Part shown: positions 53,442 through 63,883 of the stretch, piece after piece | How positions within the stretch are numbered: position 1 is the stretch's first letter | Layout of the letters: each line of letters opens with the position of its first letter | Source of the DNA: Hormoscilla sp. GUM202 | GTDB lineage: Bacteria; Cyanobacteriota; Cyanobacteriia; Cyanobacteriales; Desertifilaceae | Direction: 5' to 3' | DNA: 64,000 bases | Assembly: GCA_005518205.2 (NCBI GenBank) | Contig: RFFC02000030.1 | Span: forward strand, 24,552 to 88,551 | Position numbers and translations under genes: made by a program | The notes under the pieces: model-generated | Database searches by the model: none | What the model was told of the DNA's origin: nothing | Seen by the model: only the letters and a program-made list of their open reading frames with translations

Positions 53442-53658
53442 GAGCTGCTCGTTTAGTTATGCTGATGCTGCTATCTTCGGAAATATTTCTGAATCATCCC
53501 TGAGTTGCAGATAAATAAATGCTGATAATTTATGAAAAATTGCGCTCTTGCTAATGGGGAATGGAAAATGGAGCAATTCTCTATTTATACTTGCTCTATT
53601 TCCTATTTACTATTTCCTATTACAAACCTGCATAACAAATGCTCGGGCTTTCTTATTT

Positions 53659-53832
53659 GGCGTTGCACAACAACGGGATTAAACTGAAGCCACTAATTAT
53701 GTCAATCGGCGAGCAGCAGATATTGATAATAACTTGTAACAACTGACAACTGACAACTGACAACTGACAACTAACAACTGACAACTGACAACTAACAACT
53801 GACAAACTTAAATCCCCAAAATGTGCAACGCC
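53659..53832. mobile_element. 174-bp element with MITE ends (copy 6)
   Basis: Ends GGCGTTGCACA and TGTGCAACGCC with near-matching 8-bp flanks TCTTATTT and CCTTATTT. The inner ends match the 113-bp MITE (GGGATTAAACTGAAGCC left; TTTAAATCCCCAAAA-type right). The centre is filled by tandem ACAACTGACAACTG repeats (53745-53805). Confidence 0.88.
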
Positions 53833-53834
53833 CC

Positions 53835-54611
53835 TTATTTACTTTTCTCCATTGTTCGTTGCGACATTTTCAACACCGTTTTGCGCGGCATAAATGGCAC
53901 AACCCAATTCAACATAAAGGCTAAGGAAGCCTCATTGAAGGCCACTAACTCACCTTTCATCATGGCCTCGTAGCCACACTTGGCGACGGACTCCGGTGAT
54001 GCAGCATTATCCCACATTGAGTTACCTTCCAGGTCTCCCGCTGCCACAAAGCCCGTAGCAACCGCACCAGGGCAGAGCACCGTTGAGGTAACATTGGTAT
54101 CGGACAATTCTTGGGCGATCGCCTGGGAAAAGGAAACCACGAAAGCTTTGGTAGCGTAATACACCGCCTGGAGAGGTCCCGGTAAAAATGCGGCAATGGA
54201 GGCCACATGCAAAATCTTTCCAGAATTTCGGCTGACCATGCCTTGCAGATACAAATGGGTGAGGTCTACTAGAGACCGCATGTTGACCTGCATCATGGCC
54301 CGATCTTTCGCTAGATCCCGTTCGTGGAATTTTCCGTGGCCGCCAAATCCAGCGTTATTAATCAGAATGTCAACTTGTATGCCAGCAGCTTCCGTTGCCG
54401 CAAAGATGTTTGCCGCCGCATCTGGTTGAGCCAGATCGGCGGTAATTACCGTTGCTTTGATGCCGTAAGCGCCTTCCAACTCAGACTTCAGGGCGTTAAG
54501 CGCTTCTTCACGACGGGCAACCAACACCAAGTCCCCCTTTTTGGAACCATGCAAGCGGGCCAATTCAGCTCCAATGCCGCTGGATGCCCCGGTTACTAAT
54601 GCTGTCGTCAT
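53835..54611 (-). CDS. Short-chain dehydrogenase/reductase
   Basis: 258 residues, classical SDR: TALVTGASSGIGAELARL, LINNAGFGGHGKF, catalytic Ser in HVASIAAF and YxxxK in AVYYATKAF, then LCPGAVATGF. It oxidises or reduces small carbonyl or hydroxyl compounds with NAD(P); substrate unknown. The MITE at 53659-53832 abuts its 3' end (2 bp away). Confidence 0.93.
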   Translation of the reverse strand: MTTALVTGASSGIGAELARLHGSKKGDLVLVARREEALNALKSELEGAYGIKATVITADLAQPDAAANIFAATEAAGIQVDILINNAGFGGHGKFHERDLAKDRAMMQVNMRSLVDLTHLYLQGMVSRNSGKILHVASIAAFLPGPLQAVYYATKAFVVSFSQAIAQELSDTNVTSTVLCPGAVATGFVAAGDLEGNSMWDNAASPESVAKCGYEAMMKGELVAFNEASLAFMLNWVVPFMPRKTVLKMSQRTMEKSK

Positions 54612-54900
54612 TACCTCTCTCCCTTTGCTAAATAACCACTTAACTCCGAACTCCTTGCCTCCGAACTGGTGAACTCCATAATGGTTGTCGCCAACTCACT
54701 GGGAACAAACCGAGGGCCACTGGTCGGATAAGGAATTCCCCGTTTTTGCAACAGGGCTTTGAGACTGCATTCAATAGCATAACCTATCACCTGTACTGCA
54801 CCGACTGAGTTGGGGTTCTGTAGGTGGATAGCATCTGCTTGACTCGGTGCGTTGCTGGGCAACGGCGAGCCATTCTGCGGCAGTGTTCGGACTCATACAG
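54611..54900 (-). pseudogene. HEPN-domain gene remnant
   Basis: NSVGAVQVIGYAIECSLKAL with KRGIPYPTSGP is the HEPN core, preceded in another frame by TAAEWLAVAQQRTE, the normal HEPN first helix. A frameshift near 54850 breaks the gene. HEPN genes usually pair with MNT partners; none is seen here. Confidence 0.65.
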
Positions 54901-54988
54901 GAGATTCTCCAGGGTAGAACATAGGGTTGAGCAAGCCCGATCGCGCACTTGTCCGATTATACTGTACCGGTACCTAAGGTGGGCAGTC

Positions 54989-55208
54989 TCACAGAAACCC
55001 GGTTTCTTCCTCACCGGACCGTGGGGCGATCGCCCAGCGACCAGAAACCGGGTTTCTTTTCGGTAATCTCGGGTACCATGGATAATTAAGGTAGAAACCC
55101 TGTTTCTCGCTCTGGTCGCGTAACCCGATCGCTCCGGTGACCAGCAAACCTCGTTTCTTTTTCTAATCTCGGGTACCATGAATAATTCTGGTAGAAACCC
55201 GGTTTCTC
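54989..55208. repeat. Cluster of AGAAACCCGGTTTCT palindromes
   Basis: Five copies of AGAAAC(C)CxGGTTTCT at about 54992, 55031, 55092, 55145 and 55193, with GGTAATCTCGGGTACCATG spacers repeated twice (about 55061 and 55163). It lies in a 490-bp gap without supported genes. The family also occurs at 17131 and 26266. Confidence 0.75.
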
Positions 55209-55352
55209 CCTCTTGTTCACAGATGCCCGATCGCGCACCACCACCAAAACAAACACCGCGATCGCTCTTCCTGGTCCCCGGTAAATGCTACCTTCCCCAT
55301 CCCAGGGCCAACCCATCGAATTTTTGCCATTTGTGTACCACTACCCCCAATT

Positions 55353-58300
55353 TTAAGCAATACTTACCAACTTTAATAAAATCAGTTCTGCCAGTTTGTT
55401 AATCGAGAGTTCTTCTAAACCACCAATCTGGTTGAGAGAAACCCGATATTTTTGATATACTGCATGAACTATGCTAATAGTAGCAATGGAATCGAGACCA
55501 AGGGCCTCAAGGGAAGTATCTGGCGAAATTCTATCCTTCGGCATTCCCAGCAAGTCGGAGACGGTATCTAAGAGGTAGCGATCGATATCTACCTCCACCT
55601 CTGTTTTACAATCTTCGACACTGGCATTGCCGTCTCTAAATTCCGTATCGCCCTGAAACGAAGCATCAGACGTTAGCCCTTCCATTAATACTTCAATCAA
55701 AGGACTTTCCTGTAGCTGGGTTTGCAAGAGTTTATTCCAATCTACCCGAAGTACCACAACCTGAGGATAACTCTGATTTGCGATCGCTTCAAACAATTGG
55801 ATACCTTCCCTGCTTTCGAGACCGAACAGTCCCATTTGGTCCATCAAAGTTTTCAGGTTGGAGTTTTCCTTCGCCATACCGATTTTCCATGGTCCCCAGT
55901 TAATGCTCGTGGCAGACAGCCCTTGTGCCCTTCGATAATGGGCCAGGGCATCGAGAAAGCAATTCGCGGCAGCGTAAGCGCCCATCCCCGGGTTCGTAAT
56001 TAAGCTAGCAATAGAGGAAAATAGTATGAAATGTTCGATAGGTTCCTCAGAGAAAGCTAGGTGCAGATGCCAGGCACCCACAACCTTGGTTTCCAACACC
56101 CGATCGAAGATGTCAAGATCTGTTTTGCTAATCAGCATATCTTGTGACATTCCCGCACAGTAAATTATACCACTAACCGGTACTTTATATGTTGATTTGT
56201 ACTGAAGGTAAAAATCAACTATCTGCTCGGGTTGAGTCAGATCTACTTGAGCCAAATCAACAGAGGCACCAGCTTTTTCCAGTTTTTGTATAAATTTGAG
56301 TTTGCTGTGCAGCGATCGATCGCCGTTCAAGCGACTCCACTGGTTTCTTTCAGGAAATGGATTCCGGCCGATCAGGATTAGCCTTCGTGCCCCTTTGCTG
56401 ACCATCCAGCTAGTTACCTCCCTGCCAATTTCTCCAAAAGCACCCGTGACAATATAAGCCCCATCGTCGCGAAATTTTAATGGAGGAGGCTCCTGTGGGA
56501 CTGAGGATTCCGGCAAAAGACGCAGAACAAAGCGATCTCCTTGACGAAAAGCAACTTGATCCTCGCCATCGGAGTGAAGCAACTCGTCGACCGCCAACTC
56601 GGCGGTATCCCCTGAAACAGCATCGAGATCGATCGCTCCCCCCCAGAGTTTGGGCAATTCCCTTTGACCTATAACCCTGCCCAGCCCCCAAACTGAGGAC
56701 TGAAAAGGCGCAGAAATCGCTTTACCGGGAGCGACCGCCTGGGCATCTTTGGTTACCAGCCACAATTTCCCGCCAGTGCCAAACCGTGCCATCGCTTGCG
56801 CAATCCAAACAAGAGAATGACAGCACGCCAGTTTGAAATTGGATGGAATTGATTTTGGGGATGTTTCGAGATCCAAACTCCAAAGATGAATAACCCCCGT
56901 CAAATTATTTGGGTTTTGTTTTTCCAGGAAATCAACAAATTTCGGCAGATTTTCTTCGCTATTTTTACGATAAAACAATACTGAATTATACCCTCGTTCC
57001 TTGAGAGACTTTGCCACCAGGCAACCAAAACCGTCTTCATCTGCAAAGATCGCCCACAAACCTTTTTGATGCGAGCAAGTTGGCTCCTCTGTTTTAGGGG
57101 ACGATGTTTTATTTAGATGTTTCTTTTGCCATTCTGGATAATAAAGATAGTGGGGAAGGTTTTTTCGCGTAACTTGATTCGGTGTCAACTTAAGCTTTTG
57201 GGTAGCGAACCCTGTGATTTCGGCCACGAGCTCCCGACGATCGTTGTAAATAAATAGGTTTCCTCTCGCTCCCCGGTCAATCTCTTCTACCAATACTCCA
57301 TGAACGAAAAGTTTCCCTGTCAAACTACCGGTTAGGCGAATCCGTCCAACATTAGTTGGAATTTGAAAACCTGAAAGTGCAGAACTTTCACTTTGTCGTG
57401 CAATCTTTAATACCAGAAGTGCCTGAAAGCAGGCATCTAACCGAGCTGGGTGAAAGACGTAAGTTTCTTCTCGATCGCCCAGTTCTGGCAAAGTCACTTC
57501 GCAAACAATTTCATTTTCCCCGACATTTGCCTTTTCGATGCCTTGAAAAGCCAACCCATATTCAAACTTTATTCCTTTGAGCGCATTGTATATCTCCTCT
57601 TTGGTCGTGGTTTGCGAAACACACCTCTCCAATGCGGTATCCAGACTTTCCCTTTGACCTAGCCCCCCTGGTGGAATCGACCTAACTTTTCCGGTCGCGA
57701 CCAATTTGAAATTTTTCGGGTAGAGCTTTTCTGTTGCATAAATTTTGAAGGTCATGGTAATGGTATCGAGGTGAAATTGCAGAAAAAAGGCAAATTTCGG
57801 TTTTAGTTGCAGCAATTGATGAAAGGTAAGAGCCTCGATGACAAAATGGGCTGACTCAAACTTGTGGCGAACAGCCCTGAAAACCATTTCAGCATAGGCT
57901 GCCCCCGGAAACACAATCTTTCCCAGAATCTTATGATCTTGCAGGAAGGGAAATTTTTCATAAGTGATTTCCGACTCCCAGGTTGTCAGGGTGCTTTCCA
58001 CGGGCTCGCCCAATAAGGGGGCATCTTTTTTGCGGGTGCGTTTTTGGAGACTATGGGACGGTTCCTGCCAGTAACTTTTTTTGTTCCACGGGTAGGTAGG
58101 AATTTTCACAATTTCCCCGCTAGGGTATATATTATTCCAGTTAAGATCGAAACCGCTCTGGTAAAGTTTACCTGCATTAGTCAATAAACTTTCCCGCTCC
58201 GGAATATCTTTGTGTAGTGACGCAAACACTGCGCGATCTTTTTTCGATATGCTTCTTGATATATGAGGAGATAGGCTCGGATGTTGGGCGATTTCCAGGA

Positions 58301-59957
58301 AACAATAAGCACTTTCGCGAACAAGCTGTTGGATAATCGTGTCAAAGCGTATTGGTTCTACTAAGTTTCTCATCCAATATCCGGCCCCATCGACGGCCTC
58401 AAATCGTTGTCCGGTAACGGTAGAGTACAAGGGTGTTTCCGGCGATCGGGGGAAGACATTTTGAATATCGATTCCCGAAGGCTCCCGCGCGTTCAGGAGG
58501 GAGGGGTGATGGTATGCAATTTTCACCGGCAAAAAATGGTGCAAAATTTTCTGTTTGCCCAGTTCGTTAGCCACTGCTTGCAGGGCATCCATAGGACCAG
58601 AAAGAACAACCCATTCCGGACTGTTGACGGCAGCAACCGATAGGCTCTCCATAAGATCGGCCAGGGAGGATTCGGCCTTTTCTTTATTCAGCCCAACGCC
58701 CAACATACCTCCGGTACCAAGAAAAGGTTTGAGATATTGACATCTGTGATAAATCACGCGTAGTGTCTCTTCGAAGCTGTAGACTCCGGCTTCATAAAAA
58801 GCTGCTAATTCCCCTCCACTATGACCAACGATCGCATCGGGGATTGCGCCCCAATGACGCCATAATTTAGCCAGTGAGATTTGCACGGCAAAATTCAAAG
58901 GATGGCACAGCAACTCCTGCTCGATTAGTTTATTAGCCGAACCGCTTCGTAAAACTTCAAGGATGGATAATCCTGCCAATTGCTCGTAAATTTTGTCGCA
59001 ACGAATCATTTCTTTTTGAAAGACAGGCTCCTTCTCCATTAGGTCGAGACCCACCCGATACCACTGGTTTCCTAACCCGGAAAACACCCATGCCAATTTT
59101 TTTCTACTAGCCTGCCTCCTTGGTCGTTCTATCGGTATTTTTTCTGCCAAATCCAAAAGTTGCTGCACGCCCTGAGTTCGTGAGTTAAAAACGAAAGGAA
59201 CTCGAATATCGTGGTGCGCGCGACGATCGCCCGCACTGTAACACAGGTTATAAAGCCATAATTTATCTTCATCTTTTTTATTAGATACAATTTCGGCATA
59301 TTGCCCGGCGAGCTCCCTCAGAGATTCTTCTGACTTTGCCGAAAGAGGCAGTAAAAATGCTTCTGGAGCTATTTCATTCTTTTGATGGTTGGCTTCATTT
59401 TCATAAGCTTGCACTAAAACATGCGCATTCGCGCCTCCAAACCCGAACGAATTTACCCCTGCTATCGTCGGTTTATCCAAAGCTGGCAAAGGTTCTAGCT
59501 GAGTCGGCACTCGAAGGCGCAATCGATCGAATGGGATGTTAGGGTTCGCTGTATGGAAATGTAAATTAGGTACAATCGTCTTGTGTTTGAGACAAAGCAC
59601 TGTCTTGATTAAGCCAGCAATCCCTGCCGCAGATTCCGCGTGTCCGATATTTGTTTTACAAGAGCCAACCAAGAGTATCTCTTCAGAATCTTGTTCTATT
59701 CGATATACTGTTCCAATAGAGCGAGCTTCAATGGTGTCACCCGTCGCAGTTCCCGTTCCATGGGCTTCGATATATCTAACATCTGCAGGCTTAACCCCCG
59801 CTCGCGCGCAGGCCAGCCGCATGACATCCATTTGCGCTTCGCCATTTGGATGAGTGATTCCCAGGGTGCGTCCATCTTGATTGACTGCGCTACCAATGAT
59901 AATCGATTGGATCGGATCCCCATCGGCAATTGCATCCTCCAACCTTTTCAAAACCAC
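55353..59957 (-). CDS. Type I polyketide synthase, KS truncated
   Basis: 1534 residues, domain order KS(C-terminal half)-AT-DH-KR-ACP. KS keeps the His motifs EAHGTGT and KTNIGHAESAAG but lacks the active Cys half. AT: FSGLGNQW and GHSGGELAAFYE (Ser near 377). DH: HKILGKIVFPG and HPARLDACFQ. KR: VTGAFGEIGREV, FSSIAS and GAYAAAN. ACP: EALGLDSIATI. No ER, so a single extension to a trans double bond is predicted if intact. The KS frame is open to 60017 (SEGVGIVVLKRLED), where it meets a stop, so the 5' part is deleted or lies elsewhere. Not functional as it stands without the missing half-KS. Confidence 0.9.
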   Translation of the reverse strand: MVLKRLEDAIADGDPIQSIIIGSAVNQDGRTLGITHPNGEAQMDVMRLACARAGVKPADVRYIEAHGTGTATGDTIEARSIGTVYRIEQDSEEILLVGSCKTNIGHAESAAGIAGLIKTVLCLKHKTIVPNLHFHTANPNIPFDRLRLRVPTQLEPLPALDKPTIAGVNSFGFGGANAHVLVQAYENEANHQKNEIAPEAFLLPLSAKSEESLRELAGQYAEIVSNKKDEDKLWLYNLCYSAGDRRAHHDIRVPFVFNSRTQGVQQLLDLAEKIPIERPRRQASRKKLAWVFSGLGNQWYRVGLDLMEKEPVFQKEMIRCDKIYEQLAGLSILEVLRSGSANKLIEQELLCHPLNFAVQISLAKLWRHWGAIPDAIVGHSGGELAAFYEAGVYSFEETLRVIYHRCQYLKPFLGTGGMLGVGLNKEKAESSLADLMESLSVAAVNSPEWVVLSGPMDALQAVANELGKQKILHHFLPVKIAYHHPSLLNAREPSGIDIQNVFPRSPETPLYSTVTGQRFEAVDGAGYWMRNLVEPIRFDTIIQQLVRESAYCFLEIAQHPSLSPHISRSISKKDRAVFASLHKDIPERESLLTNAGKLYQSGFDLNWNNIYPSGEIVKIPTYPWNKKSYWQEPSHSLQKRTRKKDAPLLGEPVESTLTTWESEITYEKFPFLQDHKILGKIVFPGAAYAEMVFRAVRHKFESAHFVIEALTFHQLLQLKPKFAFFLQFHLDTITMTFKIYATEKLYPKNFKLVATGKVRSIPPGGLGQRESLDTALERCVSQTTTKEEIYNALKGIKFEYGLAFQGIEKANVGENEIVCEVTLPELGDREETYVFHPARLDACFQALLVLKIARQSESSALSGFQIPTNVGRIRLTGSLTGKLFVHGVLVEEIDRGARGNLFIYNDRRELVAEITGFATQKLKLTPNQVTRKNLPHYLYYPEWQKKHLNKTSSPKTEEPTCSHQKGLWAIFADEDGFGCLVAKSLKERGYNSVLFYRKNSEENLPKFVDFLEKQNPNNLTGVIHLWSLDLETSPKSIPSNFKLACCHSLVWIAQAMARFGTGGKLWLVTKDAQAVAPGKAISAPFQSSVWGLGRVIGQRELPKLWGGAIDLDAVSGDTAELAVDELLHSDGEDQVAFRQGDRFVLRLLPESSVPQEPPPLKFRDDGAYIVTGAFGEIGREVTSWMVSKGARRLILIGRNPFPERNQWSRLNGDRSLHSKLKFIQKLEKAGASVDLAQVDLTQPEQIVDFYLQYKSTYKVPVSGIIYCAGMSQDMLISKTDLDIFDRVLETKVVGAWHLHLAFSEEPIEHFILFSSIASLITNPGMGAYAAANCFLDALAHYRRAQGLSATSINWGPWKIGMAKENSNLKTLMDQMGLFGLESREGIQLFEAIANQSYPQVVVLRVDWNKLLQTQLQESPLIEVLMEGLTSDASFQGDTEFRDGNASVEDCKTEVEVDIDRYLLDTVSDLLGMPKDRISPDTSLEALGLDSIATISIVHAVYQKYRVSLNQIGGLEELSINKLAELILLKLVSIA

Positions 59958-62900
59958 GATGCCAACCCCTTCACTCCAGCGCCAGAAAGGGTTATACCGC
60001 GATCGGCAAACAAAGCCCTAATCTGGTTCATATCCCCATCTTGAAAAATCTTCAGAGTGTCTGCGTCTCCAGGCAACTCAAATAGGGGGGTTGTAGGTAT
60101 CCATTGGCTGATTGAAGGTTCCGTTCGACCCTGAGGCCCGGGGAACGATTCATAGTTTAGCGTAAAAACACTACGCCAGATATCAAGGGTCAAGCGAGCA
60201 GCGCTTACATACTGCATTTTACTTGGATCGGAATGCAATCTTGGGTCTGGCGATCGGACTAGGAACGTTCCATCAGGATTGTAGATGTCGAGGATATAGT
60301 CAGTATTTCGCTCTGCTGTTGTCGTTTTTTTGACGCGAGAAAGTACATAAATGTACCCTTTACTTTCCACCGCTAAATCTAGATAAGTAATGTTATCAGG
60401 TTCGTGGAGTGGCATATAAGAAAGATAATCAGCTACATCGATCTGACTTGCATCGCTTACCCTGACCTGAAGCAGGTAAGATTTCGCACCTGTAAGATCT
60501 GCTACTACCCATTTTGAACCTTGAGCGATGACCGACACCTCTACATTTTGCAGAAAGTCGAATACTTTCAATGTTCTGCTATCGTTTTTAACTGAATAAA
60601 CGTAATTTTTATTCGGGTCTGTCACCGTCCAAAGGGAACGCTTAGTTTGGACAGTAATGTATGTACTCCCTTCTGGACTGATTTTGCCCTCCTCATCCAA
60701 GTTGTAAGTCAGAAAAACACCATTGGCAGCAAAGGCCGCGATCAGATTCTCTGTCAATATCTGGGAATCGAGCTCCTGTATTAACGAAGAGTCAGTTAGA
60801 TCGAAAAGATAGGTAAGACCCTGCTTTTTGAACTGCTCCTGTAGATCGTTGGAAAATACTTGTCGATCTAAATCGGATTGGTATTCCACTGTAGGCAGGC
60901 TAAAGAGAGTCGCACCGGGGAAACTCGGCACCGGGTTACCTTTAGTGTCAAATGCCTGGATACGTTGATTTATGGTTTCCAGCAATAGGATACGACCATC
61001 GGGAGTTACGGTAACCGCAATCGGACCATAGGTAAGCCCCTGTAAAATCCCTTGACCGGACAGAATTTGAGCTTCCGGTGCCAGTTTGTCTCGAACCGGT
61101 TCTGAGGGAAGTTGCAATATCTGTATCTTGCTATATTCCCAACTAACTGCAATCACATATCCGCTTGGATGAACGACCATCGCATCCAGGTGGGGGATAT
61201 GGAATTTACCCCAGGCCTTCAAATCGCCCTCCGTTAACCCGAAGTCATGTTTGCCATTCATCAGGTCAACCTGACGCAGGTAGTATTCCCCATTGCGAGA
61301 ATCCAGGATGAAGTTGTTGGGACTAATTTCATCCTCGCTCGGACCTTCGCCATAAGTATCGTAGGCAATATCAGGCTGCACTTTAAAGCCAATCTTCGGA
61401 AATTTCAACCGCTCGTTTATAGTCTCGTCGCTTAATACAGAGATATTCTGGAAGACGTACATCTGCCCGCTGTTAGGAGGACTCGCTGGGTCTTCGAGAG
61501 GAATGTTTTGTGCGGAAGCTTGATAGGTGTACCCAACTTGATAAGCCTTTTGATTGATGGTTATATTCACCAGTTTGCAGAGGTTTTGCCCTACATTGGA
61601 GCAACTCAAATCGCTTTCTGTAGCAATCGGTACGCTACCCACTATCCACTTATGCTGTTTTTGTTCGGCATCATATCCCAGTTTTTGTTTGTATTCGTAT
61701 TGTGAATCTTGGGTCAGGGGAACTAACAGTTCGGTAATACTTCCCTCCACCTTTTTAATGCCTGTATTCACATCGTCAGGAATAGCAGGGATCTCGTCGC
61801 TGCGATACTTTCCACACAACCACCCACTTTCTGAAAAGACACTGGCGGTAATTGTAAAGCTACCTCCCCATCCAATGCCTTTGAAAGAAAAGTCTAACGG
61901 TTTATTAGAACTGGTGGCAGGTAGTTTCTGGGCTAGAGTGTAGTTAGTTCCGTTCTTATATTCCAAAATCACTTGGCAGTTATTAGCAACCGCAGGCCAG
62001 ATTGCGGTTTCCGGTCTGCCCGGTTCGCCGTGCTTCGGATCGGGATGCAAGGTGAAGTTAAGAGTCATTTGTCGTTTGATATCCACCTCCAACACCGCAG
62101 GTGAAGAAAGAAGTTCGCCTGTGGTAACTGCCATGTTTGCAACATCCAGGGCAATACTTGCCACTCGGAAAGCCATGCCTACAATGGGAATAGCACTTTT
62201 AACCTCGGCTGCAACCAGTTTCGCTGTAATGTAGGCTGCAAACTTTTCCATCCCTTTTGTCACTAATAGACCGGTAACAATGCCAGCAAATGTGGACAGC
62301 ACTTTCTTCGTATTGCCTAAGGCAGCCCCAACTGCAACCCCACCGGATACAGGACCAAAACTGACCCCCAGGACAATCATTATTTTTTCTGTATCTTCTA
62401 TAAACTCTTTGTACCACTGGGTGTTAGTGACTGCCGCACCGGCGGCGAGGAAGAAAAGAGGAACACCATACTGAAAAACGCCTGTGAGAATAAACCCCGG
62501 CCAGACAATGCGATTGTCCCACCGAGACGTGCCGGCGCAACCAAAAAGAAGTTTCGCTGCCTGTGCTTCCTTAGGCCAAGGAACGCTGACGTTGGTCGGG
62601 TCTGTGGGCATGGGAATTCCCATAATTGTGTTCACGTTCGGAACAGTTCCAAGGCCTTTTTTCGTATCTGTCTCAAATACCTTTGCCAACTCCTCAGGAA
62701 AATAAAACGGCCAACCACCACTTACCTCCGGGTTGGATATGGGTTGTGTCATTTCCGTATCGGAGAAAAATTCCACAAAAGTACCTAGCGCCCTCAAATA
62801 AGTGTTCTTGACATCCATCGAAAAGCGAGCGTTATTCGTATCGTATTTAATGGTATCAGGATAAACATTCAATCCATGGTGAGGTGTTTTATTGGTGGCT

Positions 62901-63883
62901 GTCCAAATTGTATTCTCAGCAGAAGCATCCAACATTGTCCTGGCATCAGGCTGAAGTTCGCTTACTTCTTTCTGTACAACTGAAGTACCTTGATTAACAG
63001 ACCAGAGATTATTTTTCAGGGAGGGGTCATTCCGCGAGGAACGCAAGGCATGTGAAACTGGCGCTCCGACCATGGACTCGGTTTCTACAGACATGACGTA
63101 AATCATGATGGGATCGCCAGTTTTATAGATTTCTTCTCCGTTGCTATCAGTCCAATCAAACTCAGCATACATCAGTTGACCATCATCAGTTTGGGACTGT
63201 TGGATGGTCGCCCATCCACCCCTTTCCGTCGCCGGTCCCTGGCTAGAAATTCTGATTGCTAATTCCTGAACGCGGTTGTATTGATCCGGGTCTATTGCTT
63301 GAGGAGGATTGATATGATCGTGGATCGCAATTGTGGCAATCTCTGGTTTATTGGTGGCTAATTCCGGGTGCTGGAATAGGAGCCCGACGGCAATGTCCAA
63401 GGGGGTCTGAAAATAATCGGCTTCTATATAAGCATTTAGGGCTTCTTCTAGACTCGTCAAAGCAGCTTGAAGTACCCCATAACTTTGCATTTTAGGATGG
63501 GTAACCAGTCCATATTTTTCCATCTTGCGCTTGAGATGTCTGCGTCTGTGGATTTCAGGGATGTAGTAAGAAAAAGAGTACAGATCGGGTAAATCAACGC
63601 GGGGATTATTTTTGTTGGGACCTATAACTTCTATTCTGCTTAACTGATTATCCGGTAGAAATTCCATAGGAATCTCGGCATAATGGGTCACCGCATCAGG
63701 TTCCTGCTGTGCCAGCAGAGCAATATTGCGGTTGTGGTAGTAGACATTAGAGCGCGATTCCTCGTCGTGAACTTTAAGTTGGATGACTCGTCCTCTCACG
63801 CGCAAATAGTATGACTCCCGATCCATAGAAGAGGTCTTATTTGCTGCATGTCGCATATCAAAATGAAATGTTTTGCTTGTCAT
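59948..63883 (-). CDS. Very large protein of unknown function beside PKS
   Basis: About 1311 residues from MTSKTFHFDMRHAANK (start 63883, GAGAG site upstream; frame opens to 63958). N-terminal soluble region (1-450), then hydrophobic glycine/alanine-rich segments at about 460-540 (FQYGVPLFFLAAGAAV, VSGGVAVGAALGNTKK) that could cross or insert into a membrane. A long C-terminal region has propeller-like strands (VVHPSGYVIAVSWEYSK, TPDGRILLLETINQRIQAFD) of NHL/beta-propeller flavour. No enzyme motif recognised. The last ~15 residues (LSGAGVKGLASWF) are read out of frame from KS DNA, so the true C-terminus is probably lost at about residue 1295. Confidence 0.75.
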   Translation of the reverse strand: MTSKTFHFDMRHAANKTSSMDRESYYLRVRGRVIQLKVHDEESRSNVYYHNRNIALLAQQEPDAVTHYAEIPMEFLPDNQLSRIEVIGPNKNNPRVDLPDLYSFSYYIPEIHRRRHLKRKMEKYGLVTHPKMQSYGVLQAALTSLEEALNAYIEADYFQTPLDIAVGLLFQHPELATNKPEIATIAIHDHINPPQAIDPDQYNRVQELAIRISSQGPATERGGWATIQQSQTDDGQLMYAEFDWTDSNGEEIYKTGDPIMIYVMSVETESMVGAPVSHALRSSRNDPSLKNNLWSVNQGTSVVQKEVSELQPDARTMLDASAENTIWTATNKTPHHGLNVYPDTIKYDTNNARFSMDVKNTYLRALGTFVEFFSDTEMTQPISNPEVSGGWPFYFPEELAKVFETDTKKGLGTVPNVNTIMGIPMPTDPTNVSVPWPKEAQAAKLLFGCAGTSRWDNRIVWPGFILTGVFQYGVPLFFLAAGAAVTNTQWYKEFIEDTEKIMIVLGVSFGPVSGGVAVGAALGNTKKVLSTFAGIVTGLLVTKGMEKFAAYITAKLVAAEVKSAIPIVGMAFRVASIALDVANMAVTTGELLSSPAVLEVDIKRQMTLNFTLHPDPKHGEPGRPETAIWPAVANNCQVILEYKNGTNYTLAQKLPATSSNKPLDFSFKGIGWGGSFTITASVFSESGWLCGKYRSDEIPAIPDDVNTGIKKVEGSITELLVPLTQDSQYEYKQKLGYDAEQKQHKWIVGSVPIATESDLSCSNVGQNLCKLVNITINQKAYQVGYTYQASAQNIPLEDPASPPNSGQMYVFQNISVLSDETINERLKFPKIGFKVQPDIAYDTYGEGPSEDEISPNNFILDSRNGEYYLRQVDLMNGKHDFGLTEGDLKAWGKFHIPHLDAMVVHPSGYVIAVSWEYSKIQILQLPSEPVRDKLAPEAQILSGQGILQGLTYGPIAVTVTPDGRILLLETINQRIQAFDTKGNPVPSFPGATLFSLPTVEYQSDLDRQVFSNDLQEQFKKQGLTYLFDLTDSSLIQELDSQILTENLIAAFAANGVFLTYNLDEEGKISPEGSTYITVQTKRSLWTVTDPNKNYVYSVKNDSRTLKVFDFLQNVEVSVIAQGSKWVVADLTGAKSYLLQVRVSDASQIDVADYLSYMPLHEPDNITYLDLAVESKGYIYVLSRVKKTTTAERNTDYILDIYNPDGTFLVRSPDPRLHSDPSKMQYVSAARLTLDIWRSVFTLNYESFPGPQGRTEPSISQWIPTTPLFELPGDADTLKIFQDGDMNQIRALFADRGITLSGAGVKGLASWF

